Shown: piece by piece, positions 55,585 through 64,000 of the stretch
Position numbering within the stretch: the first letter of the stretch is position 1
How the letters are laid out: every line of letters starts with the position of its first letter
NCBI RefSeq assembly: GCF_001434055.1
Contig: NZ_AZCZ01000004.1
Coordinates: 1 to 64,000, forward strand
Source: Levilactobacillus parabrevis ATCC 53295
GTDB taxonomy: Bacteria; Bacillota; Bacilli; Lactobacillales; Lactobacillaceae
Reading direction: 5' to 3'
DNA length: 64,000 nucleotides
The notes under the pieces: model-generated
The model's input: the letters and a program-made list of their open reading frames with translations, nothing else
Told to the model about the DNA's origin: nothing
Databases searched by the model: none
Program-made: the position numbers and the translations under genes

Positions 55585-56290
55585 ACGATTCGGTATCCTC
55601 TTCTGGGTTCTTAGCACGCCATTCGGCTTCGGCTTGCGTCAAACGTAGGTAGTTCGGCACGAACCGATCAACATCACTCACAGGGGTCAGCTTCTGCCCC
55701 AACAAGCCAATCGTGGCCACTTGCGGCAAATTCAGCCACGGACTGATTGCCGGTGTCGCCGCGGAGATCGTGGTGGCAATCAAGTCGCTAAAGTTGGCGG
55801 CATCACCCAAGAACCACACAGGCTCACCGTACTTGTTGACAGCGGCCAGAAAGTCCGCAATTCCAGTATGGGCGTCCGCAATCACTGCGGTTGGCACACC
55901 ATTCTTGATCCGGTACAACCCGGCGAAGGCGTTTTGATTCCGTGCATCAAAGATTGGGGCAACAAGGGCGCCTTCAACCGGCACATTGGCGGCCAGGGTT
56001 GCTAAGCTCGACACAGCAACCAGGTCGATATTCAACGTTGCGGCCAAGGTCTTGGCGGTCGTCACGGCAATCCGAATCCCCGTGTAGGAGCCTGGTCCCG
56101 CCGCAACCACGACGCGATCCAGGTCGGTTGGCTTGAGTTCCGCCATTGCCAAGAGCCGTTCAATCTCTGGCAGCAGGTATTCCGCATGTTTCTGATGAAC
56201 CGTGACTGTGATGGCGGCCAACACTGTGGCATCATCCAAGACAGCGACGCTGAGCGGACGGTTCGATGTATCAATTGCTAAAATCTTCAT
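55568..56290 (-). CDS. tsaB: tRNA threonylcarbamoyladenosine biosynthesis protein TsaB
   Basis: A 240-residue ASKHA-fold partner of TsaD, without own catalytic metal site. The N terminus MKILAIDTSNRPLSVAV and the motif VVAAGPGSYTGIRIAVTTAK, cut here around residue 66-80, are diagnostic. It holds TsaD in the threonylcarbamoyl-transferase complex. It opens the tsaB-rimI operon. Confidence 0.96.
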   Translation of the reverse strand: MKILAIDTSNRPLSVAVLDDATVLAAITVTVHQKHAEYLLPEIERLLAMAELKPTDLDRVVVAAGPGSYTGIRIAVTTAKTLAATLNIDLVAVSSLATLAANVPVEGALVAPIFDARNQNAFAGLYRIKNGVPTAVIADAHTGIADFLAAVNKYGEPVWFLGDAANFSDLIATTISAATPAISPWLNLPQVATIGLLGQKLTPVSDVDRFVPNYLRLTQAEAEWRAKNPEEDTESYVEKI

Positions 56291-56345
56291 ATTTGCTTGG
56301 GTTCCCCTTCATGTGTATGGTGACCACAGCCAGTAGTGAAACTGG

Positions 56346-56380
56346 TAAAAGCGGCGACTGTTGTTCCCGGCCCGCCGCTT
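56346..56380 (-). terminator. Terminator of the rsmI-thioesterase transcript
   Basis: Minus-strand stem AGCGGCG / CGCCGCT with a 16-base loop followed by four U residues. It lies between the thioesterase gene and tsaB, about 190 bases after the thioesterase stop. Confidence 0.65.
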
Positions 56381-56569
56381 CCCAATAACCGGTTACTTAC
56401 TTTTTCTCGTGTACTATTCATATCAGTGTCTTATATTACCACAAAGACTGGCACGGCACATCTTCTCTGCCTGTCTTTATCAAAATTAATCAATTTATTC
56501 AAAAAAGCTGACGCATTCATTTCAACGCCAAGGGGGCAGCGCACGTCGTCACAGACACACCTTGACGCC

Positions 56570-57313
56570 TTAACGCCGTGGTTGCCAATCGATTGTGGCC
56601 AGAACCGCGATCGTTGCCCCGATCTTTACCGTGTGCTGGGTCGTTGTCGCATGACTGTGAGCAACCTCACTCGTTACCTGATGACCGTACTTCACTTCGT
56701 TTTCAAAGCGAATCCGGACGTCAACCGGCTGATGTTGCCGGAGCCATTCGGCGGGCAAGGTGTCCAACATCCAATCGAAGTAATGGGCGTTGTTCACGTG
56801 GCCATTCTCATCGATATCGAAGTAGCGCACCGTATACGGCTTAGCGACGCTGGTCGCCGTTTGGTCAACCTTCTCTGGTCGGGGTAAACGCGGTAACCGT
56901 TTGACGGGCTCGGTTCCGTACGGTGCCATGATGGCTGCTGGAATCGTCGCAATCTTCCGGGTCGCGTAGCTCATGGTGACCCAGATGCCCTCGCCGTAAG
57001 CTAACTGATTGCCCTCAGTATCGAGCAACCAGTACTCCCGGTAGGCAAAGTATTTATTAAAGGCCGTTGCCCGCGTCTTGAGGGTCACCTGATCCCCAAT
57101 CTGGGGAAGCTTATCGACCTGCAAGTGATACTGTGTCACAACCCAGCCAACCCCTAGACTGTGGATGTCGTCCGTGGTTAATTTCAACGCGGCGTTCTGA
57201 TCCTCGGAGACCAGGACGAACAAGTTGATTAGCATGGCGAGGGTTAAATGGCCGGTGTCATCCGTTTCGTAGTAGACGACCCGGTGGGATTCACTGAATT
57301 CATTTTCGGCCAC
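56570..57313 (-). CDS. Acyl-ACP thioesterase
   Basis: A 247-residue double hot-dog protein of PF01643. The first hot-dog (about 1-130) has YETDDTGHLTLAMLINLF; the second (about 150-245) has VRYFDIDENGHVNNAHYFDW with the Asn and His used in catalysis. It releases fatty acids from acyl carrier protein in the cytoplasm. A GTG at 57313 is preferred: AGGAG lies eight bases upstream, inside the end of rsmI. An in-frame GTG at 57322 is too near that site. Confidence 0.92.
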   Translation of the reverse strand: MAENEFSESHRVVYYETDDTGHLTLAMLINLFVLVSEDQNAALKLTTDDIHSLGVGWVVTQYHLQVDKLPQIGDQVTLKTRATAFNKYFAYREYWLLDTEGNQLAYGEGIWVTMSYATRKIATIPAAIMAPYGTEPVKRLPRLPRPEKVDQTATSVAKPYTVRYFDIDENGHVNNAHYFDWMLDTLPAEWLRQHQPVDVRIRFENEVKYGHQVTSEVAHSHATTTQHTVKIGATIAVLATIDWQPRR

Positions 57314-57318
57314 GCAGG

Positions 57319-58200
57319 TCACTCCTCATCTAAGTGGTGGTAAGTTCGATAAACTTCTTGTTTCTTCAGGCCGCGGAGGTTCGCGACTTCTTTGATAGCT
57401 GCGTTGGGCTTGTCACCGGCCGCAATCAAACGGTCGACCTGTGTCTCAATGGGTTCACTGAGATCAACCGCAGCGGTCGCCGTAGTCGTTGGGTGATCAT
57501 TTCCCCCAACCAACACAACGAACTCGCCCCGAACCGTATCCGTGGCGGCCCATTCGGCCAAGTCGCTCAGGCTTCCACGCAAGAATTCTTCGTAGCGTTT
57601 CGTGAGTTCACGGCACAAAACAGCGGGCCGATCTTCCCCCATCCCCACAGCCAAGTTGGCCAGCGTCTTCTTCAGACGGTGCGGCGCCTCGTAGAAAATC
57701 AGCGTTTCAGGCCGTTGGGCCAGCTCATCGATCTCGGCACGCTGATCCTTGGGTTTGCGATCCAGGAAGCCGTAGAAATAAAACGGTTGTGGCGCTAAAC
57801 CCGAGGCAATCAATGCCGTTAGACCTGCGTTGGCACCGGGTAACGGCACCACCGGAATGTGAGCGTCGATGCAGGCGTTGACCAGTTCATGGCCGGGATC
57901 CGAAATGGATGGCATCCCCGCGTCACTGACTTGGGCGATCTGCATCCCCTGCTGAAGCTTCGCAATCAATTGGGGAATGCGTTCCTGCGTGTTGTGTTCG
58001 TGAAAACTAATTTGTTTGGTTTCAATTTCAAAGTGATTTAAGAGCTTCTGGGTGTTACGGGTATCTTCGGCGGCAATCAAATCGGCCGCCTTTAACGTCT
58101 TGACGGCACGAAAGGTCATGTCGTCGAGATTGCCAATGGGTGTCGGCACCAGGTATAAGTGACCGCTGTCTGCGGCTTGAAAACTACGTTGACGTTCCAT
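57319..58200 (-). CDS. rsmI: 16S rRNA (cytidine1402-2'-O)-methyltransferase RsmI
   Basis: A 293-residue SAM-dependent methyltransferase of the tetrapyrrole-methylase fold. HLYLVPTPIGNLDDMTFRA near residue 15-33 and SDAGMPSISDPG near 90 form the SAM site; LPGANAGLTALIASG near 120 is conserved. It methylates C1402 at the ribosomal P site. ATG 58200 has AGGAGG 12 bases upstream, and an upstream GTG in frame lies before that site. It follows yabA and overlaps the thioesterase start region. Confidence 0.95.
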   Translation of the reverse strand: MERQRSFQAADSGHLYLVPTPIGNLDDMTFRAVKTLKAADLIAAEDTRNTQKLLNHFEIETKQISFHEHNTQERIPQLIAKLQQGMQIAQVSDAGMPSISDPGHELVNACIDAHIPVVPLPGANAGLTALIASGLAPQPFYFYGFLDRKPKDQRAEIDELAQRPETLIFYEAPHRLKKTLANLAVGMGEDRPAVLCRELTKRYEEFLRGSLSDLAEWAATDTVRGEFVVLVGGNDHPTTTATAAVDLSEPIETQVDRLIAAGDKPNAAIKEVANLRGLKKQEVYRTYHHLDEE

Positions 58201-58216
58201 GTGTGGTGCGGACCTC

Positions 58217-58555
58217 CTATTGATCACGATAAATAACTTCTAGACAGAAGGCACATTCCTCGTCCTGCTTACGCCGCGTGCCATAAAATTCACGGCAGAC
58301 GTGAAAGCCTTCTTCATACAATTTTTCCAAGATCTGCCGTGACTTGGACAAGCCCTGCGGCGTCTCAGGTGCTTCGGGTAAATCACGTTGGAGCTCCCGC
58401 AGAAGGTCCCGTAAATGTTGGTTTTCGATTTCCAATTCGGCATTTTGCTCGAACACCTGGGTCATCTCGGCCTGTAAGTCAGTGAATTGGGCGAGCACTT
58501 CTTGTATTTGGCCCTCGAGCTGCTTAAATTGATCGTATACTTCTTGTTTTTCCAA
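58217..58555 (-). CDS. yabA: DNA replication initiation control protein YabA
   Basis: A 112-residue protein. The N-terminal half is a coiled coil (about 5-65, rich in Gln, Glu and Leu) that tetramerises. The C-terminal zinc domain has HVCREFYG and CAFCLEVIYR (about 85-112). YabA binds DnaA and the DnaN clamp and limits firing at oriC. Position between holB and rsmI is conserved. Confidence 0.95.
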   Translation of the reverse strand: MEKQEVYDQFKQLEGQIQEVLAQFTDLQAEMTQVFEQNAELEIENQHLRDLLRELQRDLPEAPETPQGLSKSRQILEKLYEEGFHVCREFYGTRRKQDEECAFCLEVIYRDQ

Positions 58556-58581
58556 GTTGCCACCCCTCCAATGCTGACTGT

Positions 58582-59598
58582 TTAGCGCGGAATCTGCGCT
58601 AGGATCTGTAACGTTAAGGCTTCTAAGATGCCCTGAAAATTCATATTTCCAGCAAGCTGACTCCGGGTTTCCAGCGTCAGCGTCATGATGGCAACGAGCC
58701 GATCGATACTGAGCCGCTGGGCCATTTGTCGGCTGACTTGTGCGACCTGTGGAAAGGCCAACTGGTCATCGGCCACACTAGCATTCTGCTGGCGTAAGAC
58801 ATCGTGCCAGACCTGCACCACCATATCCAGAATAGTTCCCTGGAGATCACGATTACTTCCTAAAGGCAACAGTTCGGTCTGTACCCGCACAAAGGCTCGC
58901 TCATCGCCAGCACAAGCCGCGCTGAACCACTGACCCACACTCGCCTGGGCCGTTTTCAGCCAGTCCTCAGCCGTTAACGCTTTGGCGGCCTGAACGCTTT
59001 CGGTCAGCGTCGCCAACAGATAACGTTGACTAGGGACGATGTCCGCGGCCGCCAACGCATCGGCTAACGCACCAGGCGCCACTCGTAGGAAGTCCACGAC
59101 TTGTGTCCGTGACAGAATCGTGGGTAAGATCAGATTCTTATTGGCCGTCAACAGCAGAGCAACGGTATTGCCCACGGGCTCCTCAATGAATTTCAAAAGA
59201 CTGTTGGCTGCCCCCGTTGTCATACGATCGACCTGGTCGACAATAAAAATCTTCTGGTTACCTTCAACGGCGCTCTTGGTAAATTCGGACTTGAGGTAGC
59301 GGACCTGATCCACCTTGATGCGTTGCCCATCCGGGACCACCGACACGACGTCGGGATGATCCCCGGCCTGAATACGCTGGCATTCCGGGCAATGACCACA
59401 GGGCAGACCGTTCTCGTCTACATTGGGACAGAAGAGCCGCATGGCAATGACCGTGGCCAACTGTTGCCGACCGGTCCCGTCAGCCCCGTTAAATAGGTAA
59501 GCGTGGGCTAACCGGTTCTCGGTGATTAAATTCATGAAATGACTCAACAGCTGTGGCTGCAACCGTTGTGCTGTTGCCACGAGAGATTCTTCGGTCAT
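58582..59598 (-). CDS. holB: DNA polymerase III delta' subunit
   Basis: A 338-residue clamp-loader subunit. The AAA+ P-loop region reads NGADGTGRQQ near residue 37, with Arg in place of the Walker A Lys, so it probably does not hydrolyse ATP, as is usual for delta'. The zinc finger CPNV...CGHCPEC is near 58-78. SRT near 165 marks sensor 1 and the arginine finger. It loads the sliding clamp with DnaX and HolA. It lies between darA and yabA. Confidence 0.95.
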   Translation of the reverse strand: MTEESLVATAQRLQPQLLSHFMNLITENRLAHAYLFNGADGTGRQQLATVIAMRLFCPNVDENGLPCGHCPECQRIQAGDHPDVVSVVPDGQRIKVDQVRYLKSEFTKSAVEGNQKIFIVDQVDRMTTGAANSLLKFIEEPVGNTVALLLTANKNLILPTILSRTQVVDFLRVAPGALADALAAADIVPSQRYLLATLTESVQAAKALTAEDWLKTAQASVGQWFSAACAGDERAFVRVQTELLPLGSNRDLQGTILDMVVQVWHDVLRQQNASVADDQLAFPQVAQVSRQMAQRLSIDRLVAIMTLTLETRSQLAGNMNFQGILEALTLQILAQIPR

Positions 59599-59607
59599 GA
59601 ATGCCCC

Positions 59608-59937
59608 CTAAAATTGATGGAACTGATCGACAGGAAGTACGAAGACCGTAGCGCCCCCGACCTGAACTTCCACCGGATACGACGACGTATTGTCTAATTG
59701 CGCATCCAGGTTAACGGGTGGCGTCATGAACTGCTGCCGCGTGTGACTGGCCGCCTTGATCATTTCCAAGACCTCATCGACCCGGTCCTCTTCTACACCA
59801 ATCATAAACGTGGTATTCCCAGACTTCAAGAAGCCCCCAGTGGTCGACAATCGCGTTGCGCGAATGTTCTTATCGATGAACTCATTGCTGAGGCGATTTG
59901 CGTCCTTGTCCTGGACGATAGCGATTAATAATTTCAT
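59608..59937 (-). CDS. darA: Cyclic-di-AMP receptor DarA (PII-like)
   Basis: A 109-residue protein with a PII-like ferredoxin fold. The glycine-rich stretch RLSTTGGFLKSGNTTFMIG (about 29-47) forms part of the c-di-AMP pocket. The long loop around residues 68-95 and the final VFVLPVDQFHQF are typical of DarA/PstA/YaaQ. The downstream target is unknown in any species. It stands in the standard tmk-darA-holB order. Confidence 0.95.
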   Translation of the reverse strand: MKLLIAIVQDKDANRLSNEFIDKNIRATRLSTTGGFLKSGNTTFMIGVEEDRVDEVLEMIKAASHTRQQFMTPPVNLDAQLDNTSSYPVEVQVGGATVFVLPVDQFHQF

Positions 59938-59962
59938 TGCTGTTCCTCCCTCAAATGCCGGT

Positions 59963-60607
59963 TTAGAAATAACGGGTTGCGGTTTGTTTGATCAATGCCA
60001 AAGCTTCTGCAACCACCTGATCAGGTGCCTGGGTCGCATCGATTAATTTAATCCGTTCTGGATGAGCCTGTTGCAACCGCAGATAAGCGGCCCGCACACG
60101 ATTGTGGAAGGCTGCCTGCTCAACGTCTAGTCGATCAACTTGATCGGCCTGACGGTGCGCTTGAATCCGGCGCAGTCCCACCTCGGCAGGAACGTCAAAA
60201 TACACCGTCAAGTCGGGCAGTAACCCATCCGTGGCGAAGGTATTCATTTGTGCAACGGCGTCCTCACCAATTTGGCGGCCCGCTCCTTGATAGGCAACGG
60301 AACTATCCACGTAGCGGTCACATAGAACCAACTGATCAGCAGCAAGTGCCGGTAGAATCGTCTGTGCGATGTGTTGCCGCCGTGCTGCAGCGTACAACAA
60401 CGCCTCCGTGCGGTAGTCCATATCGGTATTCGCCCGATCCAAAATAATCGCCCGAATGCTTTCTGAAATGGGATTGCCCCCCGGTTCGCGTGTAATCGTC
60501 AACCGGTCCCCCAAAGTGGGCTGAATCTTAGCGGTAATGGCCGCGAGAGCGCTGGTCTTACCGGCGCCGTCGGGTCCTTCGAAGCTTATAAATGTTCCTG
60601 ACAACAT
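59963..60607 (-). CDS. tmk: Thymidylate kinase
   Basis: A 214-residue enzyme that converts dTMP to dTDP. The P-loop EGPDGAGKTS is at about residues 9-18. TREPGG near 40 and DRYVDSSVAYQG near 95 bind substrate. The ATG at 60607 (MLSGTFISF) is used because GGGGTCGAG precedes it; an ATG four codons earlier has no ribosome site. It opens the tmk-darA-holB-yabA-rsmI-thioesterase string. recR and yaaL, often found upstream of tmk, are absent here. Confidence 0.95.
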   Translation of the reverse strand: MLSGTFISFEGPDGAGKTSALAAITAKIQPTLGDRLTITREPGGNPISESIRAIILDRANTDMDYRTEALLYAAARRQHIAQTILPALAADQLVLCDRYVDSSVAYQGAGRQIGEDAVAQMNTFATDGLLPDLTVYFDVPAEVGLRRIQAHRQADQVDRLDVEQAAFHNRVRAAYLRLQQAHPERIKLIDATQAPDQVVAEALALIKQTATRYF

Positions 60608-60780
60608 ACTCGACCCCATTTTTGATTGAATACATACATTGTACTTGAATTAAGAAATGATGTCTATTTGCATCGTTTGAATTTCACGCTTTCGCTAACA
60701 ATCGATAGGCGTCCGCGTGGCGCTTGTTAACGCCTTCCATAACCAGTAAAAATAAAGGTCCATTTGCAACCAGACGCCAT

Positions 60781-61650
60781 CTAAACGTCGTACTCGGTTT
60801 CCTTGATCCCGGCGTTCATCAAATCGTACGGATTCTTCATCTTTTCGGAATCCCAACTAGCTACGCCGACGACTAATCTGACCTCTAAAGTCGCCAAGCT
60901 ATCCGTTGTGGCCAATGCCTTATCGAAATTTTCCTTGATACGCTGACCCGCAATGTTAGCCCCCTTGGAATCCGTAAATAGTAGCACACCCCAAGTTGGG
61001 TTCGCCCGATCCAACAGGTAGGTAATATCGTTGGTCCGCATCGCATCCTTGATAGTCTCTGACACTAATTGAAGAAGGGCACTCAGTTGCGCATCACTAA
61101 TCATACTCCGCATTTCTTGAAAGTAACGAATTCGAATAATCATTGTCGTCACTGGCAGGTTGAACCGACGATTTGTTTCCGTAAACACCGCCGTATCTTC
61201 AATAAAGGAAACCGTCGTTCGCAGATTCGTCGACTCATCGAACGCGCCTCGTTCCACCAAGTCACTCCGCAGTTTCACATTATCCGCCTGCAATTTCCGC
61301 AGGTGAACTGTCATGCCATAAAACGTCACTGACAGTAGAAGTGGTAAAAACAGCCAAAACGTCAAGCCCCACGCCACCGTATCGGCATGCGTTTGACTCA
61401 CGTAGATGACGATCAAGACTTGGGCAAACATAAATGCCAGATTTAACAGTAACCCCGTAATGATTCCCCAGAAGTAGGTAAAGAGAATCAAGCAAATGGT
61501 CACAGCCAGAAAGCTCACGTTGATCATCAAGTAGTGAATCTGAGTCGCGGCCATCCCCAGTGCAAGCCCACTCACCGTCATAAGAAAGGCAATCAGATAA
61601 ATATCCGTCAGCCAAGTCTCTTTGTTCGAATTCTTCGCCCGATTATTCAT
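60781..61650 (-). CDS. Membrane protein with degenerate GGDEF domain
   Basis: A 289-residue protein. Five or six hydrophobic helices (about 14-115) precede a cytoplasmic domain (about 140-285) with the pattern of a diguanylate cyclase fold. The signature loop is YLLDRANPTWGVLLF, where active enzymes have RYGGDEF, and the substrate Asp/Asn residues are also missing. It should therefore not make c-di-GMP and may serve as a receptor or scaffold. Its ATG overlaps the BcsB-like gene by eight bases, so it belongs to the synthase operon. Assignment to GGDEF rests on the layout and is fairly sure. Confidence 0.75.
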   Translation of the reverse strand: MNNRAKNSNKETWLTDIYLIAFLMTVSGLALGMAATQIHYLMINVSFLAVTICLILFTYFWGIITGLLLNLAFMFAQVLIVIYVSQTHADTVAWGLTFWLFLPLLLSVTFYGMTVHLRKLQADNVKLRSDLVERGAFDESTNLRTTVSFIEDTAVFTETNRRFNLPVTTMIIRIRYFQEMRSMISDAQLSALLQLVSETIKDAMRTNDITYLLDRANPTWGVLLFTDSKGANIAGQRIKENFDKALATTDSLATLEVRLVVGVASWDSEKMKNPYDLMNAGIKETEYDV

Positions 61651-63790
61651 GATGAGTCGTCTCCTTTCGCCGGCGCCGCAAGCTTCCGTGCTTCCACAGC
61701 AAGAGTAATAACGCTACCGTTACAACGACAATCACCATCAATGCAATCCCTAGATAGAGCAACTCCTGAGAATGACGACTTACTTCTTGTTTAGTATTCA
61801 GTGAAGTGTCAATTAACTTATTCTTTTTAAACCGGAAGTCATCATGATTATTATCCGGATCAACAATGATGGCATCGCCTTTATACTGTGCGATATTCCG
61901 CTGATAATTGATCTGGGTTGATGCCAGGTAAGTTCCGTTTGCACGTGCGCCAGTGACGACCAATAGCCCCTTCTTCCGGTTGTATGGGGAGCGTAATAAC
62001 TGAGCACTACCGATAGTTTGACCATACTGCTGTTCAATACTCAGCTTCTCGTTCGACAGGAATCGCGCTTCGGTATCGTTGTACTTGAAGTAAAGGTGAC
62101 GATTCAGGTGGTGAATCAATTGGTTTTGCTTAGGCGTGCCAAAAGCAATCACATTGGCGTCAGCCATTACATGCTTACTCGGTTGCTGATCGTAAAACTT
62201 AATCGTTCCCCGATTATTTTCAGCATAGTTTCCGATCAGGTTAAAGATGTTCGTCAGCGTCTGATAATCCGTACTGGTCATCGTTTGAGGCCGAACCACT
62301 GCAATGTCGTCATAGGTCGAATTCTTCAGAAATAGATTTGGATAGTTGCTAAAGAGCAGGTCGTTCCCCGGCGCTGATTTAACCCGAGCTACCGATGTCG
62401 GTTCAATGCTGGCCCACGGCGTATGCGTGTTGTCCTGGGTACCGGCCGTATTACTCATCGGCAAGTCCAGTGCCACCCGCACGGTAAAGCTGTTCCCTAG
62501 GGCCATCCCCTTAGGTAACGCCACCGTCAACGTATCGTTATCGGCCCGGGCCGCGCTCAGCCGCTTACTCCCGATGGGCGTATCGTTGATGTACACCGTG
62601 GCTAAAGAATTCTTGAAATCCAGATTCCGTGCATAACGCAGATGAATACTAATGGTCGACCCATCCGCATTGTTACGATCAACGGGCAAGCTCACGAAAT
62701 AGCTCCGTTCCTGATGATTAGCCCCGGTGATCCGATCAGCCTCGGTCGTCAGTTGGTACTTGCCGTCGTAGTTTAACGTCGACGTAAACGTCTGGGTACC
62801 GGCCGTAATCGTCTCGGTCGGGTGCTTGGACTCCTTCATTAGTTCAGAATTAGCCACGAAACGCGCCGCCTTCTCGAGCAGTGTTCCCGTAGTTGCCGTC
62901 ACTACCAAGTAATGTTTACCTTTGGCATCATAGCGCTTGATCTGGCTGGTATTGCGCAAATCCGCACGTTTAAATAATTTTTGAAAACGGGCCGGCAGGT
63001 GCTGATACTCAGCCATGACCAATTGATAATCCGCAGCCCTACCATCAGCATTGCTCATTTGTACGACGGGAATCTGCTGATTTTCAGTCGTAATCACCCG
63101 TGATTCACCAGTCAGGGCATACATACTGGCTGCTAATTCAGCATTATTCGCTTGATTGGGAACGACAATGTAGGCATCGCGATTAACGATGGTGTCCGGC
63201 CCCGAGAAGTGATCGTAGAAAGCGTCGATATTCTTAGTCGGCGCCTTTAACGCGTACTGAAAGTTCACGGCCGAACGATTGTCTACCGTCAGCCAATTGG
63301 CCGGCGTCTGCGTCAACCGATAATCTCGCTTACCCGCCCGATTGAGAATCTGGCCACTAATTTTAAGTTCATTCTCGCCGGACAGGAGTCGCAATGGAAT
63401 TTTAATCGTCTTCGTCTGTAACCCGGTTTGTTTATTCGGCCGAAATGAAGCAAACTTCACCCCACCTAACGATACCGTGATGTCAGACAACTGCCGACTA
63501 GACAATTGGGAGACCTGATAGTTGAGGTTCAGTGTCGCCTTCTTCACATCCCAATAGTCCATTTTGATAAAGTAGGTACTCATTTCTACGGATTGCCCGG
63601 ACAGGCTGGTCGTATTGTTTTGAAACGGCTGCGTGTAGGTCTTCAACGCAACCTTGGTCTTGGCACTAGCTGGGGTGGCTCCCAAGAACACACTCAGAAA
63701 GGCCACTCCTAAAAGAACCACCGTAACCATTAGTTTACTGATAGCGTTTAGTTTTATACCACTTTGCTTGTTGATGAAAGACTTGTTCAC
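61643..63790 (-). CDS. BcsB-like synthase-associated exported protein
   Basis: About 715 residues. A signal peptide (hydrophobic VTVVLLGVAFLSVFLGA, ending near ASA) is followed by a large extracellular part of repeated beta domains resembling BcsB, the cellulose synthase partner, and by a C-terminal helix (YLGIALMVIVVVTVALLLLLW, cut to its core LGIALMVIVV) with a basic tail. The glycosyltransferase gene upstream ends inside it. The start is uncertain: GTG 63790 (VNKSFINKQ) with GGGG upstream is preferred, and TTG/ATG codons farther on are possible. The polymer is unknown and need not be cellulose. Confidence 0.8.
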   Translation of the reverse strand: MNKSFINKQSGIKLNAISKLMVTVVLLGVAFLSVFLGATPASAKTKVALKTYTQPFQNNTTSLSGQSVEMSTYFIKMDYWDVKKATLNLNYQVSQLSSRQLSDITVSLGGVKFASFRPNKQTGLQTKTIKIPLRLLSGENELKISGQILNRAGKRDYRLTQTPANWLTVDNRSAVNFQYALKAPTKNIDAFYDHFSGPDTIVNRDAYIVVPNQANNAELAASMYALTGESRVITTENQQIPVVQMSNADGRAADYQLVMAEYQHLPARFQKLFKRADLRNTSQIKRYDAKGKHYLVVTATTGTLLEKAARFVANSELMKESKHPTETITAGTQTFTSTLNYDGKYQLTTEADRITGANHQERSYFVSLPVDRNNADGSTISIHLRYARNLDFKNSLATVYINDTPIGSKRLSAARADNDTLTVALPKGMALGNSFTVRVALDLPMSNTAGTQDNTHTPWASIEPTSVARVKSAPGNDLLFSNYPNLFLKNSTYDDIAVVRPQTMTSTDYQTLTNIFNLIGNYAENNRGTIKFYDQQPSKHVMADANVIAFGTPKQNQLIHHLNRHLYFKYNDTEARFLSNEKLSIEQQYGQTIGSAQLLRSPYNRKKGLLVVTGARANGTYLASTQINYQRNIAQYKGDAIIVDPDNNHDDFRFKKNKLIDTSLNTKQEVSRHSQELLYLGIALMVIVVVTVALLLLLWKHGSLRRRRKETTHHE

Positions 63791-64000
63791 GAATATACCC
63801 CACCATTCCATAGGCCGCGACTGCCAGCCACATTTGACTATACACGACGTACATAAAAATAATAATCAACAGGTTGCCTAACGTCATTTCTCCCTTTTCG
63901 GTCGTAATCGTCACGTAAGTACTAATGACAAATAACACGATAGCAAAGATCCACAGCGTGTTATTGAACCCTAGGAGGTTAGAATGCGCAATGCCGGCCA
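63735..64000 (-). CDS. BcsA-like glycosyltransferase, C-terminal end only
   Basis: The frame is open to the right edge of the window, so only the last ~88 residues are visible. They hold two or three membrane helices (LWIFAIVLFVISTYVTI, LGNLLIIIFMYVVYSQ, WLAVAAYGMVGYI) and end with AKWYKTKRYQ, the Trp-Lys-Thr-Lys type ending of processive family 2 glycosyltransferases. The BcsB-like gene starts inside it. It probably polymerises and exports an exopolysaccharide. The catalytic domain lies outside the window. Confidence 0.75.
   Translation of the reverse strand, partial: AGIAHSNLLGFNNTLWIFAIVLFVISTYVTITTEKGEMTLGNLLIIIFMYVVYSQMWLAVAAYGMVGYIREQVFHQQAKWYKTKRYQ

Noticed and set aside
58582-59598. 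Degenerate Walker A (K to R) in HolB as a sign of a broken gene
   Set aside because: Delta' subunits commonly lack ATP hydrolysis; the rest of the protein is intact.
60650-60780. Short frames upstream of tmk on the minus strand, such as one ending in VNKRHADAYRLLAKA
   Set aside because: Too short, no ribosome site in place, no recognised family; coding-like look may be chance.

Overview
The window looks like a chromosomal segment of a low-to-medium GC Firmicute of the family Lactobacillaceae. Supporting signs are the clpP / whiA-yvcK-rapZ / uvrBA block, hprK-lgt-gpsA-galU-trxB, hpf-secA-prfB, tsaB-rimI and tsaD near ydiF, rex and groESL, and tmk-darA-holB-yabA-rsmI. AGGAGG-type ribosome binding sites, CtsR/CIRCE/Rex/Pho operators and a MucBP plus DUF5776-like surface protein fit the same group. 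The genus cannot be fixed from the sequence alone; a Levilactobacillus- or Lactiplantibacillus-like species is my guess. No rRNA, tRNA, CRISPR array, prophage or insertion sequence was seen.

Layout. 0.2-1.4 kb: a LytTR regulator and a LiaF-like membrane protein. 1.6-2.4 kb: clpP behind a CtsR box. 2.4-5.4 kb: rapZ-yvcK-whiA. 5.5-12.6 kb: a DUF308 protein, uvrBA, and an HD hydrolase with a GNAT protein. 12.7-18.3 kb: trxB, galU, gpsA, lgt, hprK, then a YvlD/PspC membrane pair. 18.3-19.1 kb: a gene-free stretch with structured repeats. 19.1-24.25 kb: the pstSCAB1B2-phoU phosphate operon behind four 11-bp-phased Pho repeats. 24.5-26.4 kb: a surface protein whose last domain is cut by an in-frame TGA. 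26.7-29.9 kb: a MinJ-like PDZ protein with PhoP and PhoR. 30.1-35.5 kb: prfB (with programmed frameshift), secA, hpf. 35.5-39.4 kb: comFC, comFA, yigZ, tagO. 39.7-43.0 kb: a tandem duplication of an lrgAB/cidAB pair, each with its own promoter. 43.1-46.4 kb: a KimA-like potassium transporter and a hexapeptide acetyltransferase. 46.5-50 kb: groESL, structured repeats, rex. 50-57.3 kb: ydiF (ABC-F), a winged-helix protein, tsaD, rimI, tsaB, an acyl-ACP thioesterase. 57.3-60.6 kb: rsmI, yabA, holB, darA, tmk. 60.8-64 kb: the end of a BcsA-like glycosyltransferase, a BcsB-like protein and a membrane protein with a GGDEF-like domain that lacks the GGDEF motif.

How it works together. The Pst transporter, PhoU, and the PhoPR two-component system a few kilobases away form a phosphate-response module. 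Protein quality control (clpP, groESL) is under CtsR and HrcA sites. Rex probably represses its own gene. DarA and a KimA-type transporter are two likely c-di-AMP responders. The right edge is a probable exopolysaccharide synthesis operon.

The most unusual observation is a family of intergenic elements of about 190 bp found at several places (about 18.4-19.1, 24.3, 48.7-49.1 and 54.4 kb), in both orientations. Each full copy can fold into an outer stem enclosing three hairpins. The arms differ between copies while pairing is kept, and single-stranded motifs are conserved. I do not recognise this family.
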